Shown here: positions 37,583-47,729 of the stretch, piece by piece
Layout of the letters: every line of letters begins with the position of its first letter
Numbering within the stretch: the first letter of the stretch is position 1
Source: Tomocerus qinae
Taxonomy: Eukaryota; Arthropoda; Collembola; Entomobryomorpha; Tomoceridae
Direction: 5' to 3'
DNA: 64,000 nt
Assembly (NCBI GenBank): GCA_020055645.1
Contig: CM034547.1
Location: forward strand, 22,778,513-22,842,512
Notes under the pieces: model-generated
What the model saw: the letters and a program-made list of their open reading frames with translations, nothing else
Database searches by the model: none
What the model was told of the DNA's origin: nothing
Position numbers and translations under genes: made by a program

Positions 37583-37596
37583 CCTTGTATTTTCAG
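37583..37596 (+). promoter_or_regulatory. Splice acceptor of the first EEPD1 coding exon
   Basis: CCTTGTATTTTCAG ends at 37596, about 110 bases before the ATG at 37706, and no donor follows before the start. It implies one or more untranslated 5' exons in the gene-poor region upstream. An AG at 37599-37600 (ATAG) is an alternative three or four bases further on. Confidence 0.6.
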
Positions 37597-37705
37597 ATAG
37601 TAAATACAGGCAAGATTTAAACTGACGTCCCACGTGTGTCTCCCTCGCCGACTGCTCGGACGAGCGTGTCGATTCAAAGAAAAGTCCTCTGCCCGAATGG
37701 TCAAC

Positions 37706-40700
37706 ATGGGTCACGGATCCAGTTCGTCCCACATTAATGCACCACCTTCCACTGTCAATGGAGTTGTCAATCACAATCCAAGTCCTGGAAGAGAGGAATC
37801 GATTTCCGCCGGGGAAGTTGAGACTCCTCCTACACTTCGTTCATCTAAATATCGAAGATCTACGGCGTCTTTAACTCTATTATTTAGAAAGAGAAGATGG
37901 AAGAAGCATCGGGGATCTATAAGTGCTTCTTTCAGCATCAACGAAAATGACATAAAGGTTTGTAATGTATTCACAATTTTACATTTATGCTTTCCACTTA
38001 CGTCTTTGTCGAAAAGCTACGTAATGAATATTGAACAAGTCCTTTCTTAGAATTGTATACAGGACATAACCTATTTATTGTAAGTAGGAACTATTGTAGA
38101 TGAAATAGCTAGAAATATTTTAGATAAGTGAAGTAAATTGATTGAAATAGGTTTGTTTGTACTTAAGGTGAGTGCTACCTTTTTGAAAGTAAAAATACCT
38201 ACAGTAGTTCTTGAAGTGAATGAACCATTAGACCTGTGCAAATCGACAAGTCGTCATTCACTATTTACGAATTCCATATATATCGTGCAATGTGCAATAG
38301 AAGCGTACCGTAGCAATACTGTAAACAGAATGTAATGTGGCACATGACTTTGCTTAGTACAGAGTTCAGTACAGCTTTAAGGTAAAAGAAGTGCCTACTT
38401 TTTGTTGATGTATTGGCCGTGTGTGTATTCAATATTCAATCCGTTCGTTGGTGATGTAATAGGGTATTGATCGATTTGAAAATTTGAGGCTAATGCAGTA
38501 ATATATATGGACTGAATTTAAAGGTGGAGCTCTTGAATGTGAACACAGCAACGGAAGAGGAGCTAATGACTCTTCCCGGTATCAATAGATCTTTGGCACG
38601 GAATATTATAAACCATCGTCAGCTCATCGGAGGCTTTCGAAAAGTCGAGGACTTGGCTCTCGTTTCCGGAATGGGTGCTACTAAATTGGACCACATTCGT
38701 CCGGAAATTTGTATTTCGAGGAAGAAGCCTGCCAATTTGAGGTTCTTATTAAGCTAATATTTTATCGCCGTAATATTCTTCTACTATTATGCAACTTCCT
38801 CCATATGAATGGAATCTGCTTCACAGCGCATTATGATGAAACGTTGCAGATTGCTTAGTTTAATACATGTTATTTAGTAGGATGAATCGAGGTACGCAGG
38901 TACATTAAAAAGGTGCAGTTAATACTCAGCTAAATGCAAAAGGTTGACAAGGTATTTCAAACCAGAATCTAGAATAGACAAGGAAACTTCCATTGCTAAC
39001 TTATAATGAAAACACCTACCGGGCGCTACTAGGTTATAAATCTCTTTTTAATTGCTGTTCGCAACATTTAATTGACACGATTTATGCATACAGCGCAATT
39101 CATCCAACTCTGTCCCTCCTTAAAGTTCGGTTAACTTTTGCTTTCAAAATACAATCCACACACTACATACAACACGGAATAAGTAACACACATGTAAGAT
39201 TTAGGTACTTACATCTATAGGTATGTATTATCCGAAAACCCAATAAATAGCTATTCTCTTACATCTAATTTCTTTTAGGCTGTATGTTGTGATGCATATT
39301 CTTTTGATGCCACATCCTTGTTGAAAAATATTGTCGCAGCTGCATCTATTATTAGCAGTTCATTTCATCTGCATCAACTCAACTGTGTCGCGTAGTTTTA
39401 GAATGTTTATGACACATCGAAGGAAATTGTTAAATTAAATGACAAAATTGTGGAGATACTTCTTTGTACATCTATGATCTATATAATCCATAGCATAAGG
39501 ACACTAGTGTTTTTTCTACAGCTTTTTTATGCTCTGTAGTTTGTGAAATTGGCTTACAAATTACTGAGGAAGATAAAACATTGAACTACTACTAAATGGA
39601 TAATTGAATTTTCTTGATATTTTTCTACAGTCGAGCATCATCTAAAACTCCATCAATAGAAAGCATCCCAAGTTTGGCAGATTCAGCTCGAATGACTCCC
39701 CGGTGGCACAGAGCGATCAATATAAACAATGCAACAATATTCGACTTGATGAGTGTTAATGGAATTAATCAAGCATTGGCTGCTAAAATAATTACTTACA
39801 GAGATAGAAAAGGTCCATTTAAGAGTGTGGACGATTTAAAAGGCGTTGGTATCAGCTACAAGCGTCTAGGAGCTATACGGATGCATTTAACTACGGAGGA
39901 GTGGGATTCTGATAAGGGCTCTACCAAATCTACCAATTCTCCTTGCCAAATTCGAACTCCCAAATTAATTAAGGGTAAAACATACTCAAAACACCTATCT
40001 TAGTTTTAATATAAATTGTACGAATTAAGAAAATAGAGCGACTTAGATTTAAGATGATTTAAGCTAATATCTTAAATACTTTTATGCAAGGTCATTCTCG
40101 ATCAAGCTCAGTTCCTGTTGCGAGGCCGGATGCAACTTTTGACATTAATAGCCAGAAAATAAATGGTGTTGGTTCGTCGCCTTCATCGCAGCCGCAGATC
40201 CAAGACCTGAAAGTTATTTATGACCTGATGTCGGTCAAAACAAAGCGACCAAATCGGTTATCTGATTTTCAATTTACCCACAAGTGCCTGCCGGCTTACC
40301 GCATCGCTACGTGGAACTTAGAAAGACTTACTCTAGAGAAAATTGCTAATCCCGGTGTTCTAGAAGTAATCACTAGAACCATTTTAGAAAATGGGTAAGT
40401 CTCTCTCTCTCAGATCTGACTTTAAGCTCTTTTGCTTAGAATTTAATTAAATTGGGTTTGAATTACAGATTCTCCATCGTAGCTGTGCAGGAGATCTGCG
40501 ATATCACTGCATTGGAGAAGGTGAAGAATCTCTTTGTTTCCTTTTTCTATCTATTTAATCACACGGAATAGCGATATAGTGGCTAGTGGATTTACTGTGG
40601 AGAGATGAGTGGGCTTTTGTCTAATGAGGGACTGTCGAGAAACGTTTTTATAAATAGAAGAGTTGTTCTCAAGTGTTCTAAATGAGAGTAAAATGCTTAC

Positions 40701-42486
40701 ATAGGTTAGGTTAGTGCCAATATTATTTTAAAGCAGGAGTTGAGAGAGATCTTAGGCTAAAAATAGAATTAGACAGATAAGAGTTTGACAGTTAGAATCT
40801 TATCTGTATTCTTACTCACCACAATACTCTAGTATGAACCAAGGTTATCGCATATTTTTTCGTATCGTCATTTCACTTTAAATATCCGTGAATACATTTC
40901 CACGCTTTCCTATCCATCCGGATCTGAAAATAAACCTTTCGCTTATTTAACGCAAAATTATGCGTGAGAGCTTCAGACATTATACCGTTATATATTCTGT
41001 AACGAATTAGTAGAATTAAATCCCGGTTTAAACAAGCTAGACATAAGCAATGTTGAATATATCTTCGCATACCTAAGTATAAGTAAATGATCATGCGTTG
41101 CGAATTGATTCTCATCTCTAGTCTAAGGTTATTTCGTGATTACTTCATAAATCACTTGTCACTTGAAGTATTAAATTTTATGTTTTCCAGATTTGCAAAG
41201 AACTGAATGAGCCAACTCTTGTTAAGAACCGCGAATGGCGAGGTCATCGTGGCATTTGGAAGTGTGCTTTGAATGATAGCCCTGTTCATTATAAAAAGGT
41301 CAGTATAATAACAATCTACCTACTTTAAATATAGCTTGTATTTACTCCTTTGTTTACATATAAGTAGCTACTTTAATCAGTCATGTAGTAAATGGTAGGT
41401 TTCCTAAGACTAACTCGATTATCTTCTTAAAGATGCATTCCCCTATCCCTACCATTTCTCTTTTTAATACGCAGGCAGTATTAGTATTTCTTGTATGAAT
41501 GAATGACACATGTCTATTCACATGAATGATGCTCTACTAATATTTTACATGTGCTTTTACAGACAGCTTATCATCACGGTATTATTTACAATTTGGAACA
41601 AATCGATGAAGTACGGATTACAGACTCTAATGTTGTTTCACCTTTTCAAAATGGCAGTTTATGGCAATTTGCTGTCTTTAAAGTAAAGGTGAGACTTTCA
41701 TGACATTTTATGGCTTGTGATGTTCAACGAGTGGTCTTGTTTTAATTGAGCTCTCATAAGTCGGATTTCGCAATATAATATTAATTTTCATGTGTATTTT
41801 ATTCTCCATTTAGACAAAGCATTCATCTTGGGTTTTGGTAAATGTTTTATCTACCTCTCTGGATTCTGGAGTTTACACAAATGGTAATGGTCACACCCAC
41901 AATTCTGAGAAAAATGAAGATATTGCTGATTCTATTCAAGAATTGGCAACCGAAACGGATGGAGTTATTATAATGGGATATTTCAACGCTCAACAAGCTC
42001 AGAAAGGTAAATTGAATTCACTTCATTTACTATAACAATATGTACTGAGATGAAAGTTTTTCAAAAATGTTTGTGTGCTTAGGTCTTGGAAATTTAGAAA
42101 ATATTATAAAAATTCCGCCAAATCCATCAAAGGACGAAAGCGAGACTTCAGCTCCAAATAATTTGTGGATGACACGTGGGTTGAACCATTTAGTAACTGG
42201 TAAGGGTATTTTTTACATGTATTTGAATATTAGTAAAATTATAATTTTGTACATTTATATTTGTATTCGATTTTCAGGGGACAGTGGAACTGTTGAAGAC
42301 GGTCTAAACCATTTAGCAATACCAAACGGTTGGAGTTGGGGTGGAAAAGCTACCAATACAGGTCCAACGTGGTGTACTTTGTATGACATGCCGAAAATTA
42401 CAACTTTAATTGATAGTGACACTGAAGAACAAAATGTGATTTTAAATGAGAATTCCGTGCCTGAATCGTCTCAAGTTAATTCTTGA
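37706..42486 (+). CDS. EEPD1: EEPD1 orthologue: N-myristoylation-type start, two HhH domains, degenerate EEP domain; 640 aa, ten exons
   Basis: Coding exons 37706-37957, 38524-38741, 39631-39974, 40091-40394, 40469-40520, 41191-41298, 41563-41688, 41814-42006, 42083-42199, 42278-42486; 1923 nt. I chose the ATG at 37706 over that at 37697 because it has A at -3 and gives MGHGSSSS, an N-myristoylation pattern as in vertebrate EEPD1. Residues 48-76 are strongly basic. Helix-hairpin-helix domain 1 is at about 86-150 (LNVNTATEEELMTLPGI; KVEDLALVSGMGATKL); domain 2 at 186-247 (ININNATIFDLMSVNGI; FKSVDDLKGVG). The endonuclease/exonuclease/phosphatase fold runs from 340 to 615: TWNL (N347) and VQE (E381) are kept, but the GD-F-N motif reads MGYFNA (Y524), the LDNIW Asp is N558, and the SEHCP His is T599. 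The family acts in DNA end resection and in sterol-linked membrane biology; this copy is probably not a nuclease. AATAAA at 42802-42807 is a likely poly(A) signal. Confidence 0.93.
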
Positions 42487-45162
42487 AATTGACAATGCAG
42501 TTTATAAAATTAAATATAGGATGTTATTCAGTTAATGTTTTAAATGAATGTTTTAATAAGTAATTATGTGCAAAAACCAAAGTGCCATCACAAGATTAAC
42601 TACGAACCGACCATATTTCAAAGACAATCTTGCTAAGGCTTTAATTCGTATGGGGTAATGAATGATATGTAATACTTTAGGCAAAAGAACAGTAGATCCC
42701 GCTTGTAATATTATATACTGTATAGTTATGTACTTGTTATCAATATCTTCGAAAGCAAGAAAGTGGCTTCTTATTTATGACCCATTTATTGGACAAAGAT
42801 AAATAAACAAATTATGTTCGCTATTGTGTGTGGGTGTGAAATAGTACGAATGTGCAAACTTGCAAATAGTCAATAATCTTTGAGTCTGTTATTATATGTA
42901 CTTTGCCTGTTGAGTAATGAACTTGCATTCATACTACTAGAATGTCTTGATGAATGTTTTTCGCTGTTATTTAGATCGTGTGATGTTTCAACCTTACGCT
43001 TTACTATCCTAACCTAATCGTTGTACTTATGGTCAAGTAAACTAAAGTAGTTTCGCAGATTAAATGTCTATTAGGATGGATATGCCATATTACTGTATAA
43101 ATTATACTATAGTTATATAGTGTATCAATTTTATTAGAATTACATATGCGTATTTTATGAATAAGACAATTGTTGTCAATATCTCTGTACCTAATGTCCT
43201 ATTTGCATAAGTAATTTACGTACTACATGCATAGGTTCAGGTTTTACAAATTAAAAACATCTCAGATTACTGAATGGTTAAATATACTTGAAAATTGAAT
43301 CACCAATTCTGGTGTTAAGAAGGAACTCTACAGTCTACAGTACTATATGTATCTGGAAAGACTTAGTAAGCATAAAGATTACAAATGGTTAAGTTAAATT
43401 CATACAGAATTTGTACTTAAAGAATGAAGATGCGTATTGTATTTAAATATCTTTGTATTCTGTATTGATACAAATGCCATGAGGGCACAGAGAGTGACAA
43501 CTGACAAATAAAGCAAAGTACCTTGATCAGATTGCCTTGACCAGATTAAACAGTTCTACAACTGTACTTACATATTAAGGTTGGATTTTAATGTACATCC
43601 TTTCTTCTGGCTTTGTATTTATTTTCAAGAAGATGGCTTATAACTGGGAATTCAGATGCAACCATCTCAAACAAAAACTTCTATGTCTATAATCTATACT
43701 CCATACTTTATCTAAGGTATCTTGCTGTTTCGGTGGATTATTTTCCTTTGAAAATCCTTTTGAGGTTTTCAAAATATGTGATTATATATTTGACTCGCTA
43801 ATTGAGAGAATTAATGAAGTCAAGTAAAACAAGCTTCATTTTCCACCGATGCCAATTAATAGACGTTTCTAATTAGCTTCCTAGTCTCAAATCAATTTCG
43901 AATAATGGTGTAAGTGTCTTCGAATGTTGTTTATCTAATGTATTATAATGTTAATGAATAATACATAGGTATGCCTAATTTATGTTCCACATGTCATATA
44001 TGTTTGAGTAATCAAACAAAATCAATAATGATAAGGAACATAACATGAAGACAATGAACTACACATTGCTGACAATACGAATAAAGTTATTGTGTCTATA
44101 TTATGATGTCACTCTATCACAAATTGGGAGTGTTAAGCTGAGTCAAGTTGTCGCTGTTGTTAAAGGAAAAGTTTGGTAATGATCATTTATCCCGTTCCGT
44201 ACTGTTGTTGATAGATGAAATAAAATGCAACTACTATTTACCTGTGGACTTAATTATTTCTATTGTATTACTGTTTGTATCTTATCTCATATTGTCCGTG
44301 TGATTGAAAAACATGTCTAATATGCGATGTAAAAAGAAAACACGTTACGAAAAATAAAAATATTTCCAAACAAAACCATCATTTAATTAATTTATTGAAA
44401 AATTGTCCTAATTTCCTATTAGAATGACATGGTACAAATCAAACATGTACAAACAAATACATGGACATCAATACTTTAAGATCATTGCAATAAATCCAGT
44501 TGAACAAAATTGATGGGGATTATACAATTTAATAACACTGTCCGATATCAACTCCTACGAGGAAATTACTTCAGAAACCTTAACTTCTTTAAGACTTACA
44601 TCGGTAGATCTTTCTCCTCCAGCCAAGTGTTTTAACTTGTTTTTAGAATTTGTCACTCAGTTAATTTTCAATGACTTAATATTTAGCACTCATCACATCC
44701 ACTTCTATTACAGGTAGCGTAAATGTGCTTGGTGAATGAGTTGTAATAGTTTGATTCAAAAGCAAAAGAATTCATACTTGGAAGTCCAAAGAGTATGGAT
44801 TCTATTAGATGGTACACTATAGCAACTTTAACTTTTGCATGCGTAAAGAATGTTTTGAATTCATACTAAGATATATTTAATATTTTGACAAAGCTTAGAT
44901 TTCAGCGATTTCTTTCTTTCCAACACTCTGGGTATCCAAATTGGCTACCACGTTCTATTCAGGAAAAGCAGCTATCAAATCCTTAAGAAAATAAATGGTT
45001 TCAGTAAAATTACTATCGTATATGTCACTTAAATTATAATATATACCATGGTATGTATGACATAGACACAACTATATATAACCATATAAGAGAATTAACT
45101 ATACATATATATAGAAATGAGTTTGATTAAACAGAAGTACTTTTACTTAACTTTCTCCATAG
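42487..45162. other. EEPD1 3' UTR and intergenic region
   Basis: AT-rich, no coding exon supported. AATAAA at 42802-42807 probably ends the EEPD1 message. The last bases (CTTTCTCCATAG, ending 45162) look like a splice acceptor placed directly before the next gene's first ATG, so a non-coding exon for that gene may lie within this stretch. Confidence 0.45.
42802..42807 (+). terminator. Candidate polyadenylation signal of EEPD1
   Basis: AATAAA in AAAGATAAATAAACAAA, 316 bases after the EEPD1 stop, followed by a GT-rich stretch (TGTGTGTGGGTGTG) at about 42824-42837, as expected of a downstream element. Confidence 0.65.
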
Positions 45163-45882
45163 ATGCAAATTTCAGCTCAATGCAAGCAAATTGGCCAGAA
45201 ACCGATAATCATGAGTGCAATTTCCATTTTAACTGTGGCAGTAGTGATATCTCCATTAGTTGTGGATTTCATAGCAGTGGACGGTCGGAATAGAATAACT
45301 ATTGACCATTTGTATAGCCACATAAAACGACTAGAATACTTGCCGTCGAGTTGGTATGGTGAGCCTTGTGATCGTGACAATTACCGTACCCTGATGATTC
45401 CCCTTTGGGAAGCATTTCTGAAAGACCCTGATGATGACGCCGTAGTCCCTTTATTCAATAACATTCTGGCACTTGCCAACGCGGCTTCTAATGTAAATTC
45501 TACCTATTTTTGGAGTCAAATCTGTTTTGCCAAGAGTTTGGAAGCGTGCAACTTGGAGACTAATGTTTGTGACTGCTATAATGATACTACAAGACAGGAT
45601 GCTGGTAGGATTGAACAGGTAAGTGAGAAAGGGCACTGTGGCACTAAAGCCAGGCTTAGTTGTACTCCATGGGAGGTTGATAAGGGTAAAAAATCAAAAT
45701 TAGCTCCTGATTTAAAGATTGATTGTGAATTAATGGCAAATTGCAACAGTAAAAATTTGTGCCAGTGTGCAGTAAACCAAATTTGTAGCTCGGCACATTC
45801 GGCAGTTCGAAAACATGTACTCTTCCCATCTGCACTATATTTTATAACTGTTATTTTCCTTTTCTCCGAATTAATCATGTAA
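45163..45882 (+). CDS. Cysteine-rich secreted or GPI-anchored orphan protein, 239 aa
   Basis: Single open frame of 720 nt, not assigned to a family. A hydrophobic signal-like segment covers residues 17-40 (MSAISILTVAVVISPLVV and following); if translation starts at the second ATG (45211, A at -3) the protein is 223 aa with this as an N-terminal signal peptide, which I think more likely. The mature part has paired cysteine modules: ICFAKSLEACNLETNVCDC and, after a GHCGT-LSCTPWEV stretch, DCELMANCNSKNLCQCAVNQIC. This C-x7-C-x6-C-x-C spacing resembles EB-type modules of arthropod secreted proteins. Possible N-glycosylation sites are NSTY and NDTT. The last 22 residues are hydrophobic (FPSALYFITVIFLFSELIM), as in a GPI-anchor signal or a single membrane anchor. 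CTTTCTCCATAG just before the first ATG could be a splice acceptor. AATAAA at 46035-46040 is a likely poly(A) signal. Alternative: type I membrane protein. Confidence 0.75.
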   Translation: MQISAQCKQIGQKPIIMSAISILTVAVVISPLVVDFIAVDGRNRITIDHLYSHIKRLEYLPSSWYGEPCDRDNYRTLMIPLWEAFLKDPDDDAVVPLFNNILALANAASNVNSTYFWSQICFAKSLEACNLETNVCDCYNDTTRQDAGRIEQVSEKGHCGTKARLSCTPWEVDKGKKSKLAPDLKIDCELMANCNSKNLCQCAVNQICSSAHSAVRKHVLFPSALYFITVIFLFSELIM

Positions 45883-47729
45883 ACAGTAGAAATAAGGAGA
45901 AAATATTATGTAATGCACAGATAGTCGTAGTATAAGCCCTTTTCATCCTTCTTATTGTGATGACACTATTTTATATTGTATGAAACAAATGATAATGATT
46001 AGAAGATGTAAAATCAAGTTCTATCTTGCTTTGAAATAAACCATGAATTAAACCAAAAATAGAAATATGAATATTGTACACATTAATATTAGTATTTCTT
46101 TTGTAGCAAAGGAAATGAAATGTTCCATATCAATCTGAAGCAATTCATGTACCAAATTCAGCCCAGTTTCAAATTAGAAGCCCTTTAGGACTCCAAAAGG
46201 TGTATAAAAATTTTGAACGAATTACCTCGGTTGGTTTTTGAGTTATGTATTTACTTTTAACACAATCACACATTATAGACAGAGAGAAAGCCGGACAGGC
46301 TGAACAAAGACCTGAAGTAGGCGTTCCGCTCCCTAATAATTGAGCATTAACATCAGGAGCGGACAAGAGACATTTAGATTTAAAACTTTCATTTCTATAC
46401 TTGATGTTTCATCGACTATGAGAAGAAAGATTCATGTGGGTCAATGTCGGAAATACTTATTAGGCCAGGGGTCAAAAATAAACATTAGCGACACCAATCC
46501 AGACTATTAAACAGTACATGAGTGCTGTAGTATATTGGACCAATGCTACTTATTACCTTAATGTAATTCCCGTAATTGTTATTGCTACTAACTCCCACAA
46601 ATCGTTTACAAACACGGTCTATAGATCAGATTAGGAATCATTGCCATGAATTATATCAAAGAGTGTTGCTTTTGCTTTGCATGGAGCAGTAGACATTTAA
46701 ACGTGAAGGGGAAGCTTAAAATTTAAGTTACATGAAAATCGTTCTTGCCATTTATAGCTACAAGATTATGTCGGGGAGTGCATTAGATATCTACAATAGT
46801 TAAGCTTTCTGCAGATATAATATACCTACTGTTTTCTATAGGAAAGTCTGTAGTTGGTTGATTGCGTGAATTCGTCAATGCCACTGAAAAGGTAGTTGGG
46901 TTTGGAGTGTGGAACGGGTTGTGAAAAGCGTGATAAGTAAGTTCATTTCTGTGTAGCTGCTTTCTTTAGTTGATTTGATCGATTAGAACGGGTAACCAAG
47001 GCTTCTGAAGGAAAACATTGCGGCAGTTCGTCACTATACTTTTCTCCGTTGTATCAATCACCTCCGATATTTTTTTCTCCAGAGCGAGAGCAGAGCCCTA
47101 GCGTTCATAACAGTGGAGTACAATAACGTGCTGACTGTTGCCGTAAATGGACCGAAAACTCGTTGTTTTACAACCTGCAACTTGCAATTCTATACTCCAG
47201 TCGGTCCTGACAGACTAAGCTGAATTATGTGGCAACAACAGCACCCCGAACTATTGAAGGGAATCATTATGTCAACTGTTCAATACTTATAGACATTCTT
47301 TTCCTTTCTTATATCAGTTTCCTGTCTTACTTCATCGACATCACATCGAAACACAACATTACTCCCTTATCTATTACTATACACAAATTCTTTGACTCAA
47401 ACTAGGAAACCCAATTCCCATATAACTAATATATTTTTCATCCCTGAGTTTTAAATAGAAAAAATCAACTGCATTCAAGAACTATATATAGACACTGGGA
47501 AATCTACCAATAAGTTCAACTAGGAGGACCTACATAAATATTTCCATATCACATTTTACTACGTGCTTGCTACCAAAGCAGTCGTTCATCATTGGTGAAA
47601 GTGATACAACTGACTAAATGTTAAAATAATTTTCTTTGTGAAAGAAAGAATCTACCCCTTTGATTATGTAATATTAAATAGCGAGCAGTTTGGTTTTAAC
47701 TCATTAACAGTCCGTGAGTGATTACAGAT
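45883..47729. other. Intergenic between the orphan gene and MAK exon 1A
   Basis: AATAAA at 46035-46040 follows the orphan gene. A minus-strand frame at 46366-46169 has no recognisable features. A GC-richer patch at 47080-47240 could belong to a promoter or 5'-UTR exon of the kinase gene. TTTTAACTCATTAACAG, ending 47710, could be an acceptor for exon 1A. Confidence 0.4.
46035..46040 (+). terminator. Candidate polyadenylation signal of the cysteine-rich orphan gene
   Basis: AATAAA 153 bases after the stop codon at 45882. No other consensus signal lies between. Confidence 0.55.

Larger units (their letters stand above)
17690..37596. other. About 20 kb without recognisable coding exons
   Basis: AT-rich throughout. 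It probably contains the long 3' UTR of the CMTM gene, intergenic DNA and the 5'-UTR exons and introns of the EEPD1 gene, whose first coding exon is preceded by an acceptor at 37596. No open frame over about 90 codons shows family features. A 90-codon minus-strand frame at 27132-26860 is the longest and is unrecognised. Sparse GC-richer patches occur at 24650-24720, 26880-26960, 27170-27230 and 30900-30990; the last has a TATTAAAA (30921-30928) upstream of GCCGCAGCCGCC and might be a promoter, but this is weak. Simple repeats are listed separately. I saw no tRNA and no microRNA I could name. Confidence 0.5.

Noticed and set aside
46169-46366. Minus-strand 65-codon frame with several Cys (SGLCSACPAFSLSIMCDCVK)
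   Set aside because: No family, start is not ATG, and no neighbouring minus-strand exons were found.
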